The position numbers and the translations under genes are program-made. From Paramecium pentaurelia (Eukaryota > Ciliophora > Oligohymenophorea > Peniculida > Parameciidae): a stretch of 64,000 nt of DNA. Shown in pieces: positions 10,885 through 22,414 of this stretch; within the stretch, counting starts at the first letter, position 1, and every line of letters starts with the position of its first letter. Location of the stretch: contig CAJJDO010000089.1 in the NCBI GenBank assembly GCA_905183005.1, positions 80,657 to 144,656 on the forward strand, in the 5' to 3' direction. Under the pieces are notes generated by a model, which saw only the letters and a program-made list of their open reading frames with translations, was not told the DNA's origin and made no database searches.

Positions 10885-13800
10885 ATATAGTCCTTTTAAT
10901 TGGTTAGATCTATTATTCCTAAAGCTTACTATTAGTTTTTTATTGCTATTAATATTGTGACATATTTATGCATTTTTTTTTTAACAAAATGTAAGCCTTA
11001 TATAAGATTATCATCAATTCAATTATTATGCCTTAAGATAATATTAATGCCTAGATCCATCCTAAAAATATCTTTTATGCTTCATTAAAATATTAATTAA
11101 ACTCTTCTATATACAAGAATGAACTTAGCATATATATAAGTACTGATATCTCAAGAAGCATCTAAACTACATAATTTGATTTTCTAAAGATGCAACGATA
11201 ATTATATATTAAATTGATCTCAAAAATATTTGTTAAAAGGAGTAATCCTAATTAAAGTAGCTACGAACTTTATACATAAATCAAAAATAATAAAAATAAG
11301 AATTATCTTATAAAATTAAAGATTTCAAAACTTTTCTGTTTGTAGATTTATAATTTTTAATTTCTACCTTTTAAATTATTGAATATTACAATAAAATATA
11401 AAATAAGAATTATGCTTGCTATAATTATCTAAAAAATATCTAAGTAATTATTAGTTTAAATGTTTCTTGTATATAACAATATTTTAAATATCATATCCCA
11501 ACCATTTAATAATAAGGCTTTTTATAATCCTTAAAAAGAAATTACCTTATCTAATTGAATAATACTCAGACAATTATTATAGAATAGTTAGCTAAACTTA
11601 AAAATTATAGTAGGACTTATATATTTAGATAATGATGACATACATTCAAAATATCGTGAACAAAATATCCAATTATAAATCACTTTTTTAATCCATTTCA
11701 AAATTAACATAAGAAGTAAAAAAATTATACATTAAATTATTTGAGATGAAAGATTTATAATCAAATTAGAATTTTATTTAATTATTTTTCCTTCTGAATA
11801 TTCTTAGTCAGTTTAAATATTGATAAATGTAAAGATCATTTGAAAATTAATAAAATCTAATAAAGGTTAGATAGATATCATATCATTAATAGAAAAATAT
11901 ATTTCTAAATTTAATGGAAATTTTAGATTCATGTATCTTAAGTATTATTAGTATTATAAAATGGCCAAAATTTCAACAAATATATCTCCAGTTCCAAATA
12001 ATAAACTTAGTGCAGTTATCACAGCCAAAATATATATAAGGTACATATTGGTATTTTTTAATCTTAATGAATATTCCATTTGAACTTCATTAAGATATTT
12101 TGGATAATCTAATGTTATAGATTTTGAATAGTCAACTAAGACAGCATCTTCTATATTAAAAACCGATTGATTTAATGAGATTTTCAAGGTAGGTCTAAAA
12201 TCAATTAATTAGTAAATCTCTATTTCTAAAACATATACTCCAAAATTCACATCAGATCCAACATCCTATATTATCTAAAGACTACTATTCCAATTGTAAT
12301 TATCTATATTCACTAATTTTAAAGAAATAGTTTTTGATAATAATTAATAAGTTTAAACTTTTACTTATTAATTAAATTAGATGTTTAAATATTATTTATT
12401 TTGAGTCATATTGAGATAATTAATTACCAAATTGGGAGCTTTTACATACATGCATTAGCTTGGAGAATCTTATATTATTTTGTTGCATACCCAATTTTAT
12501 TCAATTAAACAATTCATGCAACCATCAGCTGCTTAATTGTTTCCATCATCACATTCCTCTTATTATTAAACTAATCCATCTCCACAAATTACTTATAATT
12601 TACATTGATTTGATTCTTAAATTAGATATTGACTTTTACACTCTAAACAAATACCTTAATAACAATCATGACAATTTTCTGGACAAGAATAATTACAATC
12701 AAAACAACCATCGAACATGATAGTATTGCCATCATCGCATTCCTCTTCAATAGTGACAATTTAATCTCCACAAATGGGAAGACAACTATAATTAATATAC
12801 TCGTATCCATCTTTACATTTTAATCTACAAAATCTTTGATCACAAAAAATACAATTAACATAAATTGTTAAATTACCATCATTTAATTACTCAATTTATT
12901 CAAGAGCCCTTTTATCTCCACAATAAGGGTAACATACATTATCTAAAATAGAAAATCCTTAATAGCACTCTAAACAAGTAGAAAAATAACTTTATTAACA
13001 ATAAGGAATTGATATATATCTACATTCTTTACAACCACTTAAATCTTTTTCACTTTTAATATCACATTGTTCAGTTGAGTAAGGAATCACAATGCCATCC
13101 CCACATTATGGTTCGCAATTATTATTATTTTCATTAAGAACAAAACCATTAAGACATAGTTTACAAATTCCAAAAATGCAAATTTTGCAAGAATCAAAAC
13201 ACTAATATTTGCAATGAAAACAACCATCATTAGATATTAAATTACCATCATCACATTCTTCATACCCTTGAATGATTGTATCCCCACAAATTGGAATGCA
13301 GTTCGATTAATATTCATCTTCAATCCAACCATCTCTGCAATTTAAACATCTATCACCAATTTAGTCTTAACAACCTTCATTCAAGCTAAGAAATGTTATT
13401 TCTGGCAAAGTGTAATATATTTCAAAGTCTCTTATCCAACTTTAATCTGTAGAAAGTACTGTCTTTATATTCAAATTCAAAATAGAATTAAAGTAATTTT
13501 TTATTAAAATTTCAACAAAATATTCATTCTCTAAAAAGATCAACTTATCCTACATATAGTCCAATTATATTGAACTTGAAGATCCTTTATAAAACCTAAT
13601 TAATATATGTTAATGAGGAGGTAGTTCGGTTGAATAAGAAATTTCCTAAAATTTTAGATATTCACAACCTCCACAAAATGAAGTTGCAATTTCTAAATAA
13701 TTAGGAGTAAGAGTCCATCCATCAGGAAAGGCTAATAATTTCTAATTAAATGAAAGCTAATGTAAATTCCATTTAACACAACTTATTGGATAATTGCAAA

Positions 13801-14313
13801 TACATGCAATACATTCTTCCTAACAATTCAGGATACTTAATTACAAGCGAATTATTCCTCCTTTAGGTTAAAATATTTTTATCCAACCTGATCTTCTATT
13901 ATGCTAATGAATTATAGAAATAGTTGATAAAAATATAGGCCCACAGGTATAATTAGAATATGCAATATTTGTTTCTTCATATTCTATAGATGTGTCATCT
14001 AGAAGGAATTAAACATTATTATATGGATCATAACTTTTGAAATTAATAAACACATACATTAGAAAATAGGCTTCCACCTAAATTGCAGAATGGGATTCTA
14101 GATTTAAAAATAATCTACTAATTACAGACTCTTCTGAGATGGACCCAAAAAATTAAATGTCATCACAAGTTTCGAAATCATGAGTATAATGATCATTTGA
14201 CCAATCTAATTAATCTATTAAACCAAAATACCATCTGGATCATCCAAATTTGCATCAAAATTATATATGATCTTTTGATAAGTTATCTAAGCTAATGCAA
14301 TAAATATAATCAT
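10871..14313 (-). CDS. Secreted/multi-pass membrane protein with DUF4215 Cys-rich repeats
   Basis: A 1,138-residue model: ATG at 14313, one 26-nt intron at 14206-14231, TGA at 10871-10873. It starts with a short hydrophobic leader (Met-Ile-Ile-Phe-Ile-Ala-Leu-Ala). Residues about 300-610 hold repeats of the form Cys-Gly-Asp-...-Glu-Glu-Cys-Asp-Asp-Gly-Asn-...-Asp-Gly-Cys-x-x-Cys, the DUF4215 / Myxococcus Cys-rich repeat, at least four copies, one of them degraded. From about residue 745 to the end there are many hydrophobic segments (for example Leu-Ile-Tyr-Ile-Leu-Ala-Val-Ile), matching a large ciliate family with an extracellular Cys-rich region and C-terminal membrane helices. Function is unknown; a cell-surface adhesion or receptor role is an inference. 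Confidence 0.9.
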
Positions 14314-14697
14314 TATGATATATCAAATATTTTATAAATAGAAGTTTTTTTTAATAATGCATATATATTTATAAAAGAATTATTTGAATTAAAATTTAAT
14401 ATTTGGTGAAAAGTATTCTTCTAATCGTTATTTATTGAATTAAAGTAATTATACATAAGTAATAAATCATGCTTAATGTGTTTAATAAAGTCAAACAAAC
14501 TGTATAAATTATATAAATTAATCAAGTAATTATCATTCAAATTGATCTTATGAAGAAATTTAAAATCATACTAATGGAATATTAAGTATGCATAACTTTT
14601 AAAAAATCTTCATATAATTTAAGTAATTTACATTTGCCTCAATTATTAGACATATCACATAAATTTTTATTTCTTCCTCAGAACTTTCTTTTTGCAT
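14310..14697 (-). CDS. Small ORF ending on the next gene's start codon, uncertain
   Basis: ATG at 14697 followed by an acidic start (Gln-Lys-Glu-Ser-Ser-Glu-Glu-Glu). A 25-nt intron at 14547-14571 (gtatg...cataag) allows 120 residues to TGA at 14310-14312, which overlaps the ATG of the DUF4215 gene as ATGA. The second exon is low-complexity Asn/Leu/Tyr/Phe, so the real protein might end at the TGA just inside the proposed intron (42 residues). No family was recognised and expression is doubtful. Confidence 0.28.
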
Positions 14698-15639
14698 GTT
14701 AGTTTATATTAACTAATTTTAATCAAATTTTTTATGAACGTATTTGTATAAAGGCTTGAATGAAATCAGTTTAAAATGAAAATTAAATATTTATTAACAA
14801 CCCCTATTGTTTTATTTTATTTTTTTTAATTCTTATATAACCTCTAATTTAAAATTTTTTTATCTTATAATTATGTTAAATTTGTTAACTATGAGAGAAT
14901 TTTAATTTTGTAAAGAACAGATTAGAAATTTATGAGAAATCTTAAAAATAACTTAATTGAATAAATTTAAAATGCTGCTTTCACATATAAAATATTTTAC
15001 AACTAACTTATCGAAACACTATCTTCTCTTCGGTTCAATTATAAAACCTTCTTAACAAAAGAGGGTATCTTCATATTTAGAATATTGGTAATATTAGTTG
15101 TAATTTCGAAATTTACTATTGAGAATATACATAAAATAAAATATACTGATTAATTTTCTAATAATTTCCTTTTGACCACCGAAATTAGCTTTCAAAAGAA
15201 AAAAATTTATCCAACTACTAATTAATTATTAGCTAAGTTAACTCCCTCTAGTCAATGTTAAATTATAATCAAATTGTAAATAATTATATATAATATTCAT
15301 CGTAATGATGTAAATTCAAAAATAATTTAATGAAATAAATTTAAATAATGAATTAATAGAAGTTGTTTATTAGGAAACATATAGAAAACAAAGGTGAAGA
15401 AATATAAAATTGTTTTCTACACTATAATTGCAAAGTTTGAAGATCTTTGTTCCTTTTTTAATATGCAGCTTATCCTATTAAAAATTCTAATTATTAGAAA
15501 AAATTAGTAAATAGTTTATAGAGATTACAATATATTTTTTTATTTAATTCTTGATTCTTTTGATTGAAATTATAAATATTATATAAGTAGAAAAAAAGAA
15601 TATAAATACATTATTTACATATAAAATAATTTATCTTTC
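14698..15639. other. AT-rich stretch, no supported gene
   Basis: About 940 bp between two minus-strand genes. A short plus-strand open frame near 15310-15390 (Asn-Asn-Glu-Leu-Ile-Glu-Val-Val) looks coding but cannot be extended with plausible introns. No RNA gene or repeat was recognised. Confidence 0.4.
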
Positions 15640-16464
15640 TCATTTAGTAATTTATTATAATTTTTTGATTAGATTTTTATTTGATTTTATTTACTTCTCT
15701 AAATTTAATTTTTAATTCTTTATAATGTAATATTTAGATTCTCTTATTTCAACAATTGATTATAAATATAGATAAAAACCATAGCAGCTACTTGAGATAT
15801 TTTAAACTTATTGAGCTTCAACATTATGGATGGCTTAAAGCAATTTTAATTATTAATCTGAAATATTATCTATTTATAATTGTAAAAGTTTATTCAATAA
15901 GGTCATAGGATCTTTAAGAATCTTTTAACAATCTGACCAATTTTCTTAATATATTTTTATATTTGAATCCAAAAGGATACAAACTAATGAAATTACTTTT
16001 GATATAATCTAAGGTGGTCTTTAATACATTCGTATTTCATCAATTCCTACTTTGCTTAGTTACATTAAACCATTTTGGACATTTTCTTGTGTTGTCAATA
16101 AGTCCTGGTTAATGATATCTTGTGAATACTTTTATTGTTATTCATTTAATTCATATTCTAAATTTTCCGATTATTCATGCAACTGTTTTATTTTTTAATG
16201 TAACGTTATAATAGCACATATATTTGCACGTCCACTCACTAATCGAAATCTAAAGCAGGTCTTTAAATCCAAAAACTCTAAGATTAATGCAAAAAGTTCT
16301 GGTCTAATTTTTAAAAGTAAATTTGATTTTGGGTTTTATGGATGAAGAATATCATATTTTTTGTTGAAAATTTCATCAAATTCAAGAAATAACTTACTGA
16401 GCTTTGATTCTTAATTTTTACTTTATGTTTCAAGATTATTTAAATCAAATATTAATTTTTTCAT
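15640..16464 (-). CDS. F-box-like protein with dynein-stalk-like helical segment
   Basis: Intronless 274-residue frame from ATG at 16464 to TGA at 15640-15642. Residues about 48-75 resemble an F-box (Arg-Pro-Glu-Leu-Phe-Ala-Leu-Ile-Leu-Glu-Phe-Leu-Asp-Leu), followed by a coiled coil. Residues about 130-240 resemble the dynein heavy-chain stalk / microtubule-binding region: a Val-Cys-Ile-Leu-Leu helix, then Trp-Ser-Asp-Cys-Gln-Lys-Ile-Leu-Lys-Asp-Pro, and Ser-Ser-Ser-Cys-Tyr-Gly-Phe-Tyr-Leu-Tyr. The ATPase ring is absent, so it is not a motor. It may be a stand-alone stalk-like protein or share only a helical pattern with the stalk. Both assignments are from motif memory and need a profile search. 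Confidence 0.7.
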
Positions 16465-16794
16465 TATTTATATTAATATAAATAATTGATAAAAAATCAC
16501 TTCAATAATAATAACAGAATCAATCATTAGAAATCAATCAATGTAAAATTTAGAAAAAAAATATAGAATAAGAAATATCATTAAATTACATTATAGAAAT
16601 TGAAATAATCATAATCAATAAATAGAAATTTTAATCAAAAATGGTCTTTCAATACTTTGGTATATTTTAATGTTTAAATATTGTATTTTTTATAACATTG
16701 TACTGAAATCTCTAAATTGCTTCATAAGATCATAAATTATGATTAATTTGTTAAATACATTTATGAGAAATCGAATTTATAATAAATAATTTTT
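16465..16794. other. Divergent intergenic region
   Basis: About 330 AT-rich bp between the start of the F-box-like gene (minus) and the start of the lectin pseudogene (plus). No element was recognised. Confidence 0.4.
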
Positions 16795-17454
16795 ATGAAG
16801 CTTATAGTTCTTATTGCATTATTGAAATTAGTATAAACTTTTTGGACACCTTAGTTTAATTAAGGACATCAAGTCATAGTGATTTTTAACACTGGACATA
16901 TTTTAGAAACCTAATCCACTGTCCCAAGATAAGTAGTGATTGACATACAATTATCGTTTTTAAATTTGCTCCTTAGGTTTTATTCAACCATCACTTTTTG
17001 ATTGGTAATATGCTCTTCCCTGTGGGTTTATAGGAAGAGTTAGCTCAATCACAACAACTGGTAATTAATTATGATAAAAAATCGAAAGGATTCAAAATTA
17101 GTGGTATTGCAGTAGCCCCATCCTCTCTTTTTGAATTACATTTATATTGGATTGCTATTATTGATCCTAGAATTGTAGTTATCACATTCGAAACATGGGA
17201 GGTTTAATAATTAAAAACTGGTTCAGGTGAAAGGGAAGTATAATACAAAATTGACCATAATTTAGAAGATACAACAAATGGTATAGTATCACTAATTGGC
17301 ATCAAACATTCTGCTTATAGTTCTACCATTGAAATAGATGTAAATTTTTTATATGTTTTTGGGAAACTACTAACTTATTTCTCTTATAGCACTTAGAGGG
17401 TATGATATAAACAATGTTGCCAATATTAGATTAAAATATACAATGTTGCATTGA
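16795..17454 (+). pseudogene. H-type lectin-like secreted protein, frameshifted
   Basis: The ATG at 16795 opens with a good signal peptide (Met-Lys-Leu-Ile-Val-Leu-Ile-Ala-Leu-Leu). Around 16930-16950 the coding frame must shift. The second frame holds an H-type lectin-like pattern (Gly-Phe-Lys-Ile-Ser-Gly-...-Leu-Tyr-Trp-Ile-Ala) and a second domain beginning Gly-Ser-Gly-Glu-Arg-Glu. Near 17350 the frame shifts again into Arg-Gly-Tyr-Asp-Ile-Asn-Asn-Val, ending at TGA 17452-17454. No GT-AG intron explains either shift. H-type lectins bind GalNAc-type sugars and are common secreted proteins in Paramecium. Two shifts in one gene suggest a pseudogene, though sequencing errors are possible. Confidence 0.6.
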
Positions 17455-17839
17455 ATAAAAATATATAATTTACAACGATATAACATAAGATTATCAATTT
17501 ATTGACAAATATAATTTATCATCTTCAAAATCATTTCATGATAAATTCACACATTTTTTGCATATGTATAAAAATAATTTTATTATTAATTTTGAATAAA
17601 TGTATTATTTTTTAAAATAAGTCAAATATATATTTTTAAATATAATCATAATTTTAAGTAGAATAAATAATTAAATAAAATAAAAACTATCTTTCTTAAT
17701 ATATTAATTCAAATAATTTTAAAATATACCAAATAAGATTTCTATTTGTCAATAATTATTTTAATCCTATAAATATTGATTTTTTAAAATAAAGCCGAAA
17801 TCACAATAAATTTTTATGCATCCTCAATTCTATAAAGCC
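17455..17839. other. AT-rich intergenic stretch
   Basis: Nothing recognisable: no long frame with coding composition, no repeat and no RNA gene seen. Confidence 0.4.
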
Positions 17840-18200
17840 GTTGATTTGTATTATTTTTGTATATCTTATTTAATTAATGCTTCAATAAGGCAACAATAAT
17901 CTTGATCTAAACATTTAATGCTTTCCGAAAATGCTAAATCAGCTGCATACAATGGACTTGGACTTTTGAAAATTGCTATTGACAATTTTCGATTCCATCC
18001 ACCTCCTCATTTAGTTGAATATAATCATCTTGTGTAAAAAATCTTCAATATTTAATTTCTGCAACAGATAGTTATAACTCTAAATCTAAAATTGGTATTA
18101 GATATTCAAATTTAGTTCATGAAGCAATGAAAATTCTCATAAATAATTATTGAATATCAACCACTTTTACTATTCTGTAAATCCTAATCATGTTGTCATC
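17840..18200 (-). pseudogene. Decayed gene fragment, unknown family
   Basis: The minus strand carries three coding-like blocks: Met-Ile-Arg-Ile-Tyr-Arg-Ile-Val-Lys near 18195, a middle block with Pro-Ile-Leu-Asp-Leu-Glu-Leu-Gln, and a last block with Ser-Pro-Leu-Tyr-Ala-Ala-Asp-Leu-Ala-Phe-Ser-Glu near 17950. Two in-frame TGAs and one frame change separate them, and no short intron set repairs all three. The composition is clearly protein-like, so a pseudogene is likelier than chance. Confidence 0.4.
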
Positions 18201-18423
18201 CTATATCTTTAAATATTTTCAACTAATCCTAATTAGTTTAATATATTTAATAAATTTTATAATTTTTATTGCTTGTGATTCTTTATTTTATCTGATCTGA
18301 CCTAGCTGCATTTAAAAGAAGGTTTTCAAGGATGTTTTTTGAATTTGTTATTTTACTGTAAGTAAGCGATAATTTGTCACATTTTCATGACCAACATAAT
18401 ATTTTAAGAAAAAAATTTCAATG

Positions 18424-19493
18424 TCAAGATAAAAAACATAATTTAGTTATAAGAAGGTATTAAAAATTAAAATTAGAAGAATATTATGGTTACAGCAAAC
18501 CTTTTGATACTTTATAGTAGTTATATGTTTCTCTCTGTTTTTGGATAGATTATTATTTTTATTATTATCTCTTCTTTAATATCTACAAATATTTATAAAT
18601 TTTTATTTCAAATTTATTAATTTCATTACACCATTTTAAATATAAGAAAATAACAGTTAGTAGTATATCCTTCAAAGAATGCCCAATCAATTCATAATCA
18701 TTTTATTATTAAATTATCTTTCTTTAAGATTTCTCTTCAACTTTTAAAATTTCTTCATCAATACTTATATGTCTCCTCTTTTCTTCTTTCTTTTTTAGTA
18801 AAGGTTCTACAAGAACTTTGAATTAACAAAGTCTTTTCTTCAGATTCATGATATTATTCAAATCCTTTATATTTTCGTAATTTATATTCTATTACATAGA
18901 CTACACTAAACTGAAAACACTTGAGTATGTCTAAGCTGATTATTTAAAAAATTAACGGTATGGGTAGACCAAAAAACATATAAGGATTTTTAACTAAAAC
19001 TAAAATTATTTTTGGGGTATAGCCGAAACCTTTCTGTCTTATCCCATCGAATAAAACGCATTTCTGTATATATCAATTATTTTTGTTTTTTTACATCAAG
19101 CAAGCCACTTGAAGATCCTGAAATTTGTTGACAAAAGCGTAAAGCACATTCACTAATTAACTTGCGAAATATTTTCAGAAGATAATGTATATTAAGGCCT
19201 ATTATTAAAATGGACCATTATCTGTTGGTTTTTTCAAAATTCTATTATTTTAGAAAGATATTAAAATATGATTATGATAAATTAATTTTGTAAAATGATA
19301 AAAATTGCTTAATACATGAAAAACTTACTTGATTGAATATACAAAGTTCTAATACAGCATTTAGTCAATAGATTCATATAGGACTAAATCGAAAATTCAT
19401 CTGATAAAAATTGAGTGTATCATCTGCCTTGATTTTTTTAGAATTGTTTTAATTCGATGATTTCTTTACATAAATTTCTTTTCCTTATTCCAT
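18424..19493 (-). CDS. Hypothetical protein, spliced
   Basis: ATG at 19493 and TGA at 18424-18426. A 23-nt intron at 18889-18911 joins two long coding frames. A 36-nt segment at 19349-19384 must be removed to avoid two TGAs, and a third in-frame candidate intron of 21 nt lies at 19308-19328. With the first two removed the protein is 336 residues: a basic/Asn-rich start, a central region with Arg-Trp-Asp-Lys-Thr-Glu-Arg-Phe-Arg-Leu-Tyr, and a charged helical C-terminal third (Lys-Lys-Lys-Glu-Glu-Lys-Arg-Arg). No family was recognised. The 36-nt intron starts GTCC and is the weakest part. The gene starts 97 nt downstream of the TPR gene's stop. Confidence 0.55.
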
Positions 19494-19589
19494 TTCTCTG
19501 ATCTTGCTGGTTAAATAAATAGATAAAAGTTATTATAAAATAAAATCTGGCAAAAATATTATTTTTGAGTTCACAATTAAAATAATTTA

Positions 19590-22009
19590 TCATTATATTG
19601 AACAAAAAGAACAGTAAGTTGTCTATTCATTCCTCAGAGTAGGTACTGCCATAAGTGACTGGTGAAGAGATTCTTGAATCACAATAACCTCCTCACTAAA
19701 AAATTCTTCCTTAAACATTCTTAAATACTATAACCCATCTGATAAAATTCTATTAATGTTATTATCGATAAATTATATGATTTTAATTGAATCTAATATT
19801 CCTTTTTTCCAAAAGATATTTGATGCAATCGGAATTTCTTTCATTTAAATTCTTGATACTGTCTCAACACAATCAGTAAATGAATTTATTTCAGGAATTT
19901 CTTATTATTGTTAAGCTAGTTCAATAGCAAGAAGATGAAACTCTATCTCTAATTTTTTAGAAAAAGTATTTTAAATAAAGTATAATTAAGCAAAGTTTCT
20001 GTCAATTATTATTTATTTAAAATTATCTTAATACCCAAGCGCTTTGCAAAATATTGTTTCAAAAAGAGATCCCATAATTTCATGTTAAATTATATAATCT
20101 TCAGATTTAAATGTACAAAATTAATTTGGAAATAATTCTTACTCTTCCTTTTAAGTTGAACTTACTTTTATTATTTTATCAGCTTATTAAATATCTAAAC
20201 AGAATTACATAAAAGAAATGAGGTTGTAACATAAGGATTTGAAATAATAATATTTATTATTATTTTATTCATTCTTTAAACTAGCAATTTCTGTTTAAAT
20301 TGTAGTGATATTTACTTCGTTTATATCTACTATTTATTCCATTTATAGAGTTTAATAAATCAATGAGAAGTTTATTCGAATATCTTATATTATTAGTTGT
20401 AGTTGGTCAATTTAATTAAAAAGATAATTTTGATTTGATTAAAGAGATATTGGTTATAAAATTGCTATTAATTTACTTACAACACTTGTTTCAATTCTTT
20501 TTATTTCATTAATTTATTATAATTTGACTTGAGAATCCAGAGGTAAGGTTTTTATTAAAAAAATTTCCTTCTCAAATGAAGTTATGATTTCAAGTAAAAT
20601 AGGGAGGATTTTGCTAATAAATTAGTGAATGCTAGTAAATGATGAATTTTTATTGATTTTTAGATGAGTATCGGCTTATAATAAACAGAGAGAAGCTTAT
20701 TGAATATCATTCATCTTAAGGTGCAGTTCACCAAGATTGGTTAAATAAAGAGAATTATAGGGTTCAAGCTAGATAGCTTCTTCATAATTTTTTAATGCTT
20801 CATGATAATTCCCTAAATTTACCAAGTAATTTCCTAAAATTTAGATATTTGATAACCCCTATTATTGTAAGAATTAGAACTTCTTGAATTTAATTCAATA
20901 GATTTATTGAAGTCTGATTCAGCTTTGCTGGTTTAGCCCATTTCGAGATATAAGTTTCCTATTAAGGAGAGATCATAATTACCCCTGCAATCATAAGCAT
21001 TTTAGTATTTAGGATTAAGCCTAATAGATTTGTTAAAATCTTATAGAGCTAAATTTAGTTGATTTTGTTTCCAGTACTAGTTTGCTAAATTATTATTAAA
21101 TATGATTGCCTCTATGGTAATATGCATTAAAATCATCTGATTTTAATATTATTGCTTAAGAAAGGTCAGAAATGGCTAATTTGATTTCACCTAAATTTGA
21201 GTAAAGTATTGCTTTGAATAATCAATAACGGTTTACCTCTACTTTTATAAGCCATCTAATCATTACTATTTAATTTGATTGATAAGTTATAATACTCTAA
21301 AGCTTCTTCATTTCTATTTAAGGATTATAAGATAATAGCTAATAAGATCTAAATAAATTGAGACCTGAGTTTAGGTATAAAGTAGAATCTCTTTTAGTAT
21401 GACTGATGGCTTCATTAAAATCTTTCAAAGCTTCATCAAATCGATTTAAATTAAATAATAGAATTCCTTTAATTATTAATGATAGGAAACCTCTATTTTT
21501 ATATACATTTGATTAAGCTTTTAATTCAATAGCTTTGTCAAAATCACTTAAAGCCTCTAGATTTCTTCCTAAATCAACATAAAGCATAGCTAGAGATACT
21601 TATATTGATATAAACCTCTGCTGTTATAGGCATCTGAAAAATTAGGGTCTAATTAAATTGCTTGATTAAAGTCATCTAACGCTTCTTCTTATCTTGCTAG
21701 ATCTGAATATAAGTTCCCTAACACATAATCAAAATATTTACCTCTATTATTATATATTTTGGAATCCATTGGATTTAATGCTATGGCCTTATTGTAATCA
21801 AGTAATGCCTCTTAATTTTTCTCCATATTATAATACAAAATTCCTAGTTGAAGATATCTTAAAATTGCTGAACCTCTATTATGATAAATTAATGAATTGT
21901 TAGGATTAAGGATTAGAGCCTTATCATATTCTAGCAATGCTTCATCAGTCCTACCTGATTCATATGATTGATTTCCTTTAATTATAGAAAACATTACCAC
22001 AAATTACAT
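19590..22009 (-). CDS. TPR protein whose repeats are single exons
   Basis: A 730-residue model: ATG at 22009 (or Met at 21994), TGA at 19590-19592. Nine introns lie at 21844-21873, 21718-21741, 21590-21615, 21467-21490, 21339-21364, 21212-21236, 21085-21109, 20959-20982 and 20834-20856. Every intron splits the same Gly codon of the Asn-Arg-Gly motif that ends each tetratricopeptide repeat (phase 1). The exons between them are 102 nt (34 codons, one TPR), one being 99 nt. Repeats read like Asp-Glu-Ala-Leu-Leu-Glu-Tyr-Asp-Lys-Ala-...-Asn-Pro. TPR arrays are protein-binding scaffolds. The C-terminal 330 residues are helical with no recognised family. The intron at 21085 is GC-AG. Confidence 0.9.
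21085..21109 (-). other. GC-AG intron in the TPR gene
   Basis: In the position where every other TPR repeat has a GT-AG intron, this 25-nt intron begins gcaatc and ends tttag. Removing it gives a standard 34-codon TPR exon on each side; retaining it leads to TGA. The donor therefore carries C for T. Confidence 0.8.
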
Positions 22010-22414
22010 GTTGTTCCCATGTTAATTCTTCAGTGATTAATTTCTTTTACTTTTCTTTCTTCATTAGGAAAATTATTAATAATAATATTAGACGTGTAAA
22101 TTGAATGTTCAATCTTAATTAAAAAATTGTAAGGTATTTCTTTTATTGAAAATTTGAGTTAAAGTTCTAAATAAATATACCGCTCAATAGTTTATATAAT
22201 AATATATAGCAGTAGAGTTATTAATAGGTTTGATTATTTTGAAATCATTTATTTCAACAAATATCATAAATGAGAATTGATATATTAGAATTTTAGGTAA
22301 ATGAAAAAATGTTTCCAAAATTTTTAATTAATAGTAAATATTGGGATAGAAGAATAATTTTGAAATACAATATCAAAAAAAAAATAGGTTTTGGATTAAA
22401 TATAAAATTGCTAT
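22010..22414. other. Intergenic region upstream of the TPR gene
   Basis: About 400 AT-rich bp between two minus-strand genes. Long open frames on the opposite strand here are shadows of the neighbouring genes. No element was recognised. Confidence 0.4.

Noticed and set aside
10890..11750. Long plus-strand TGA-free frames
   Set aside because: They lie antisense to the strongly supported C-terminal membrane region of the DUF4215 gene and are its shadow; antisense frames stay open easily when only TGA stops.
19590..20342. Separate gene starting at ATG 20342
   Set aside because: The frame continues upstream without a stop into the TPR exons; it is the C-terminal part of one gene.
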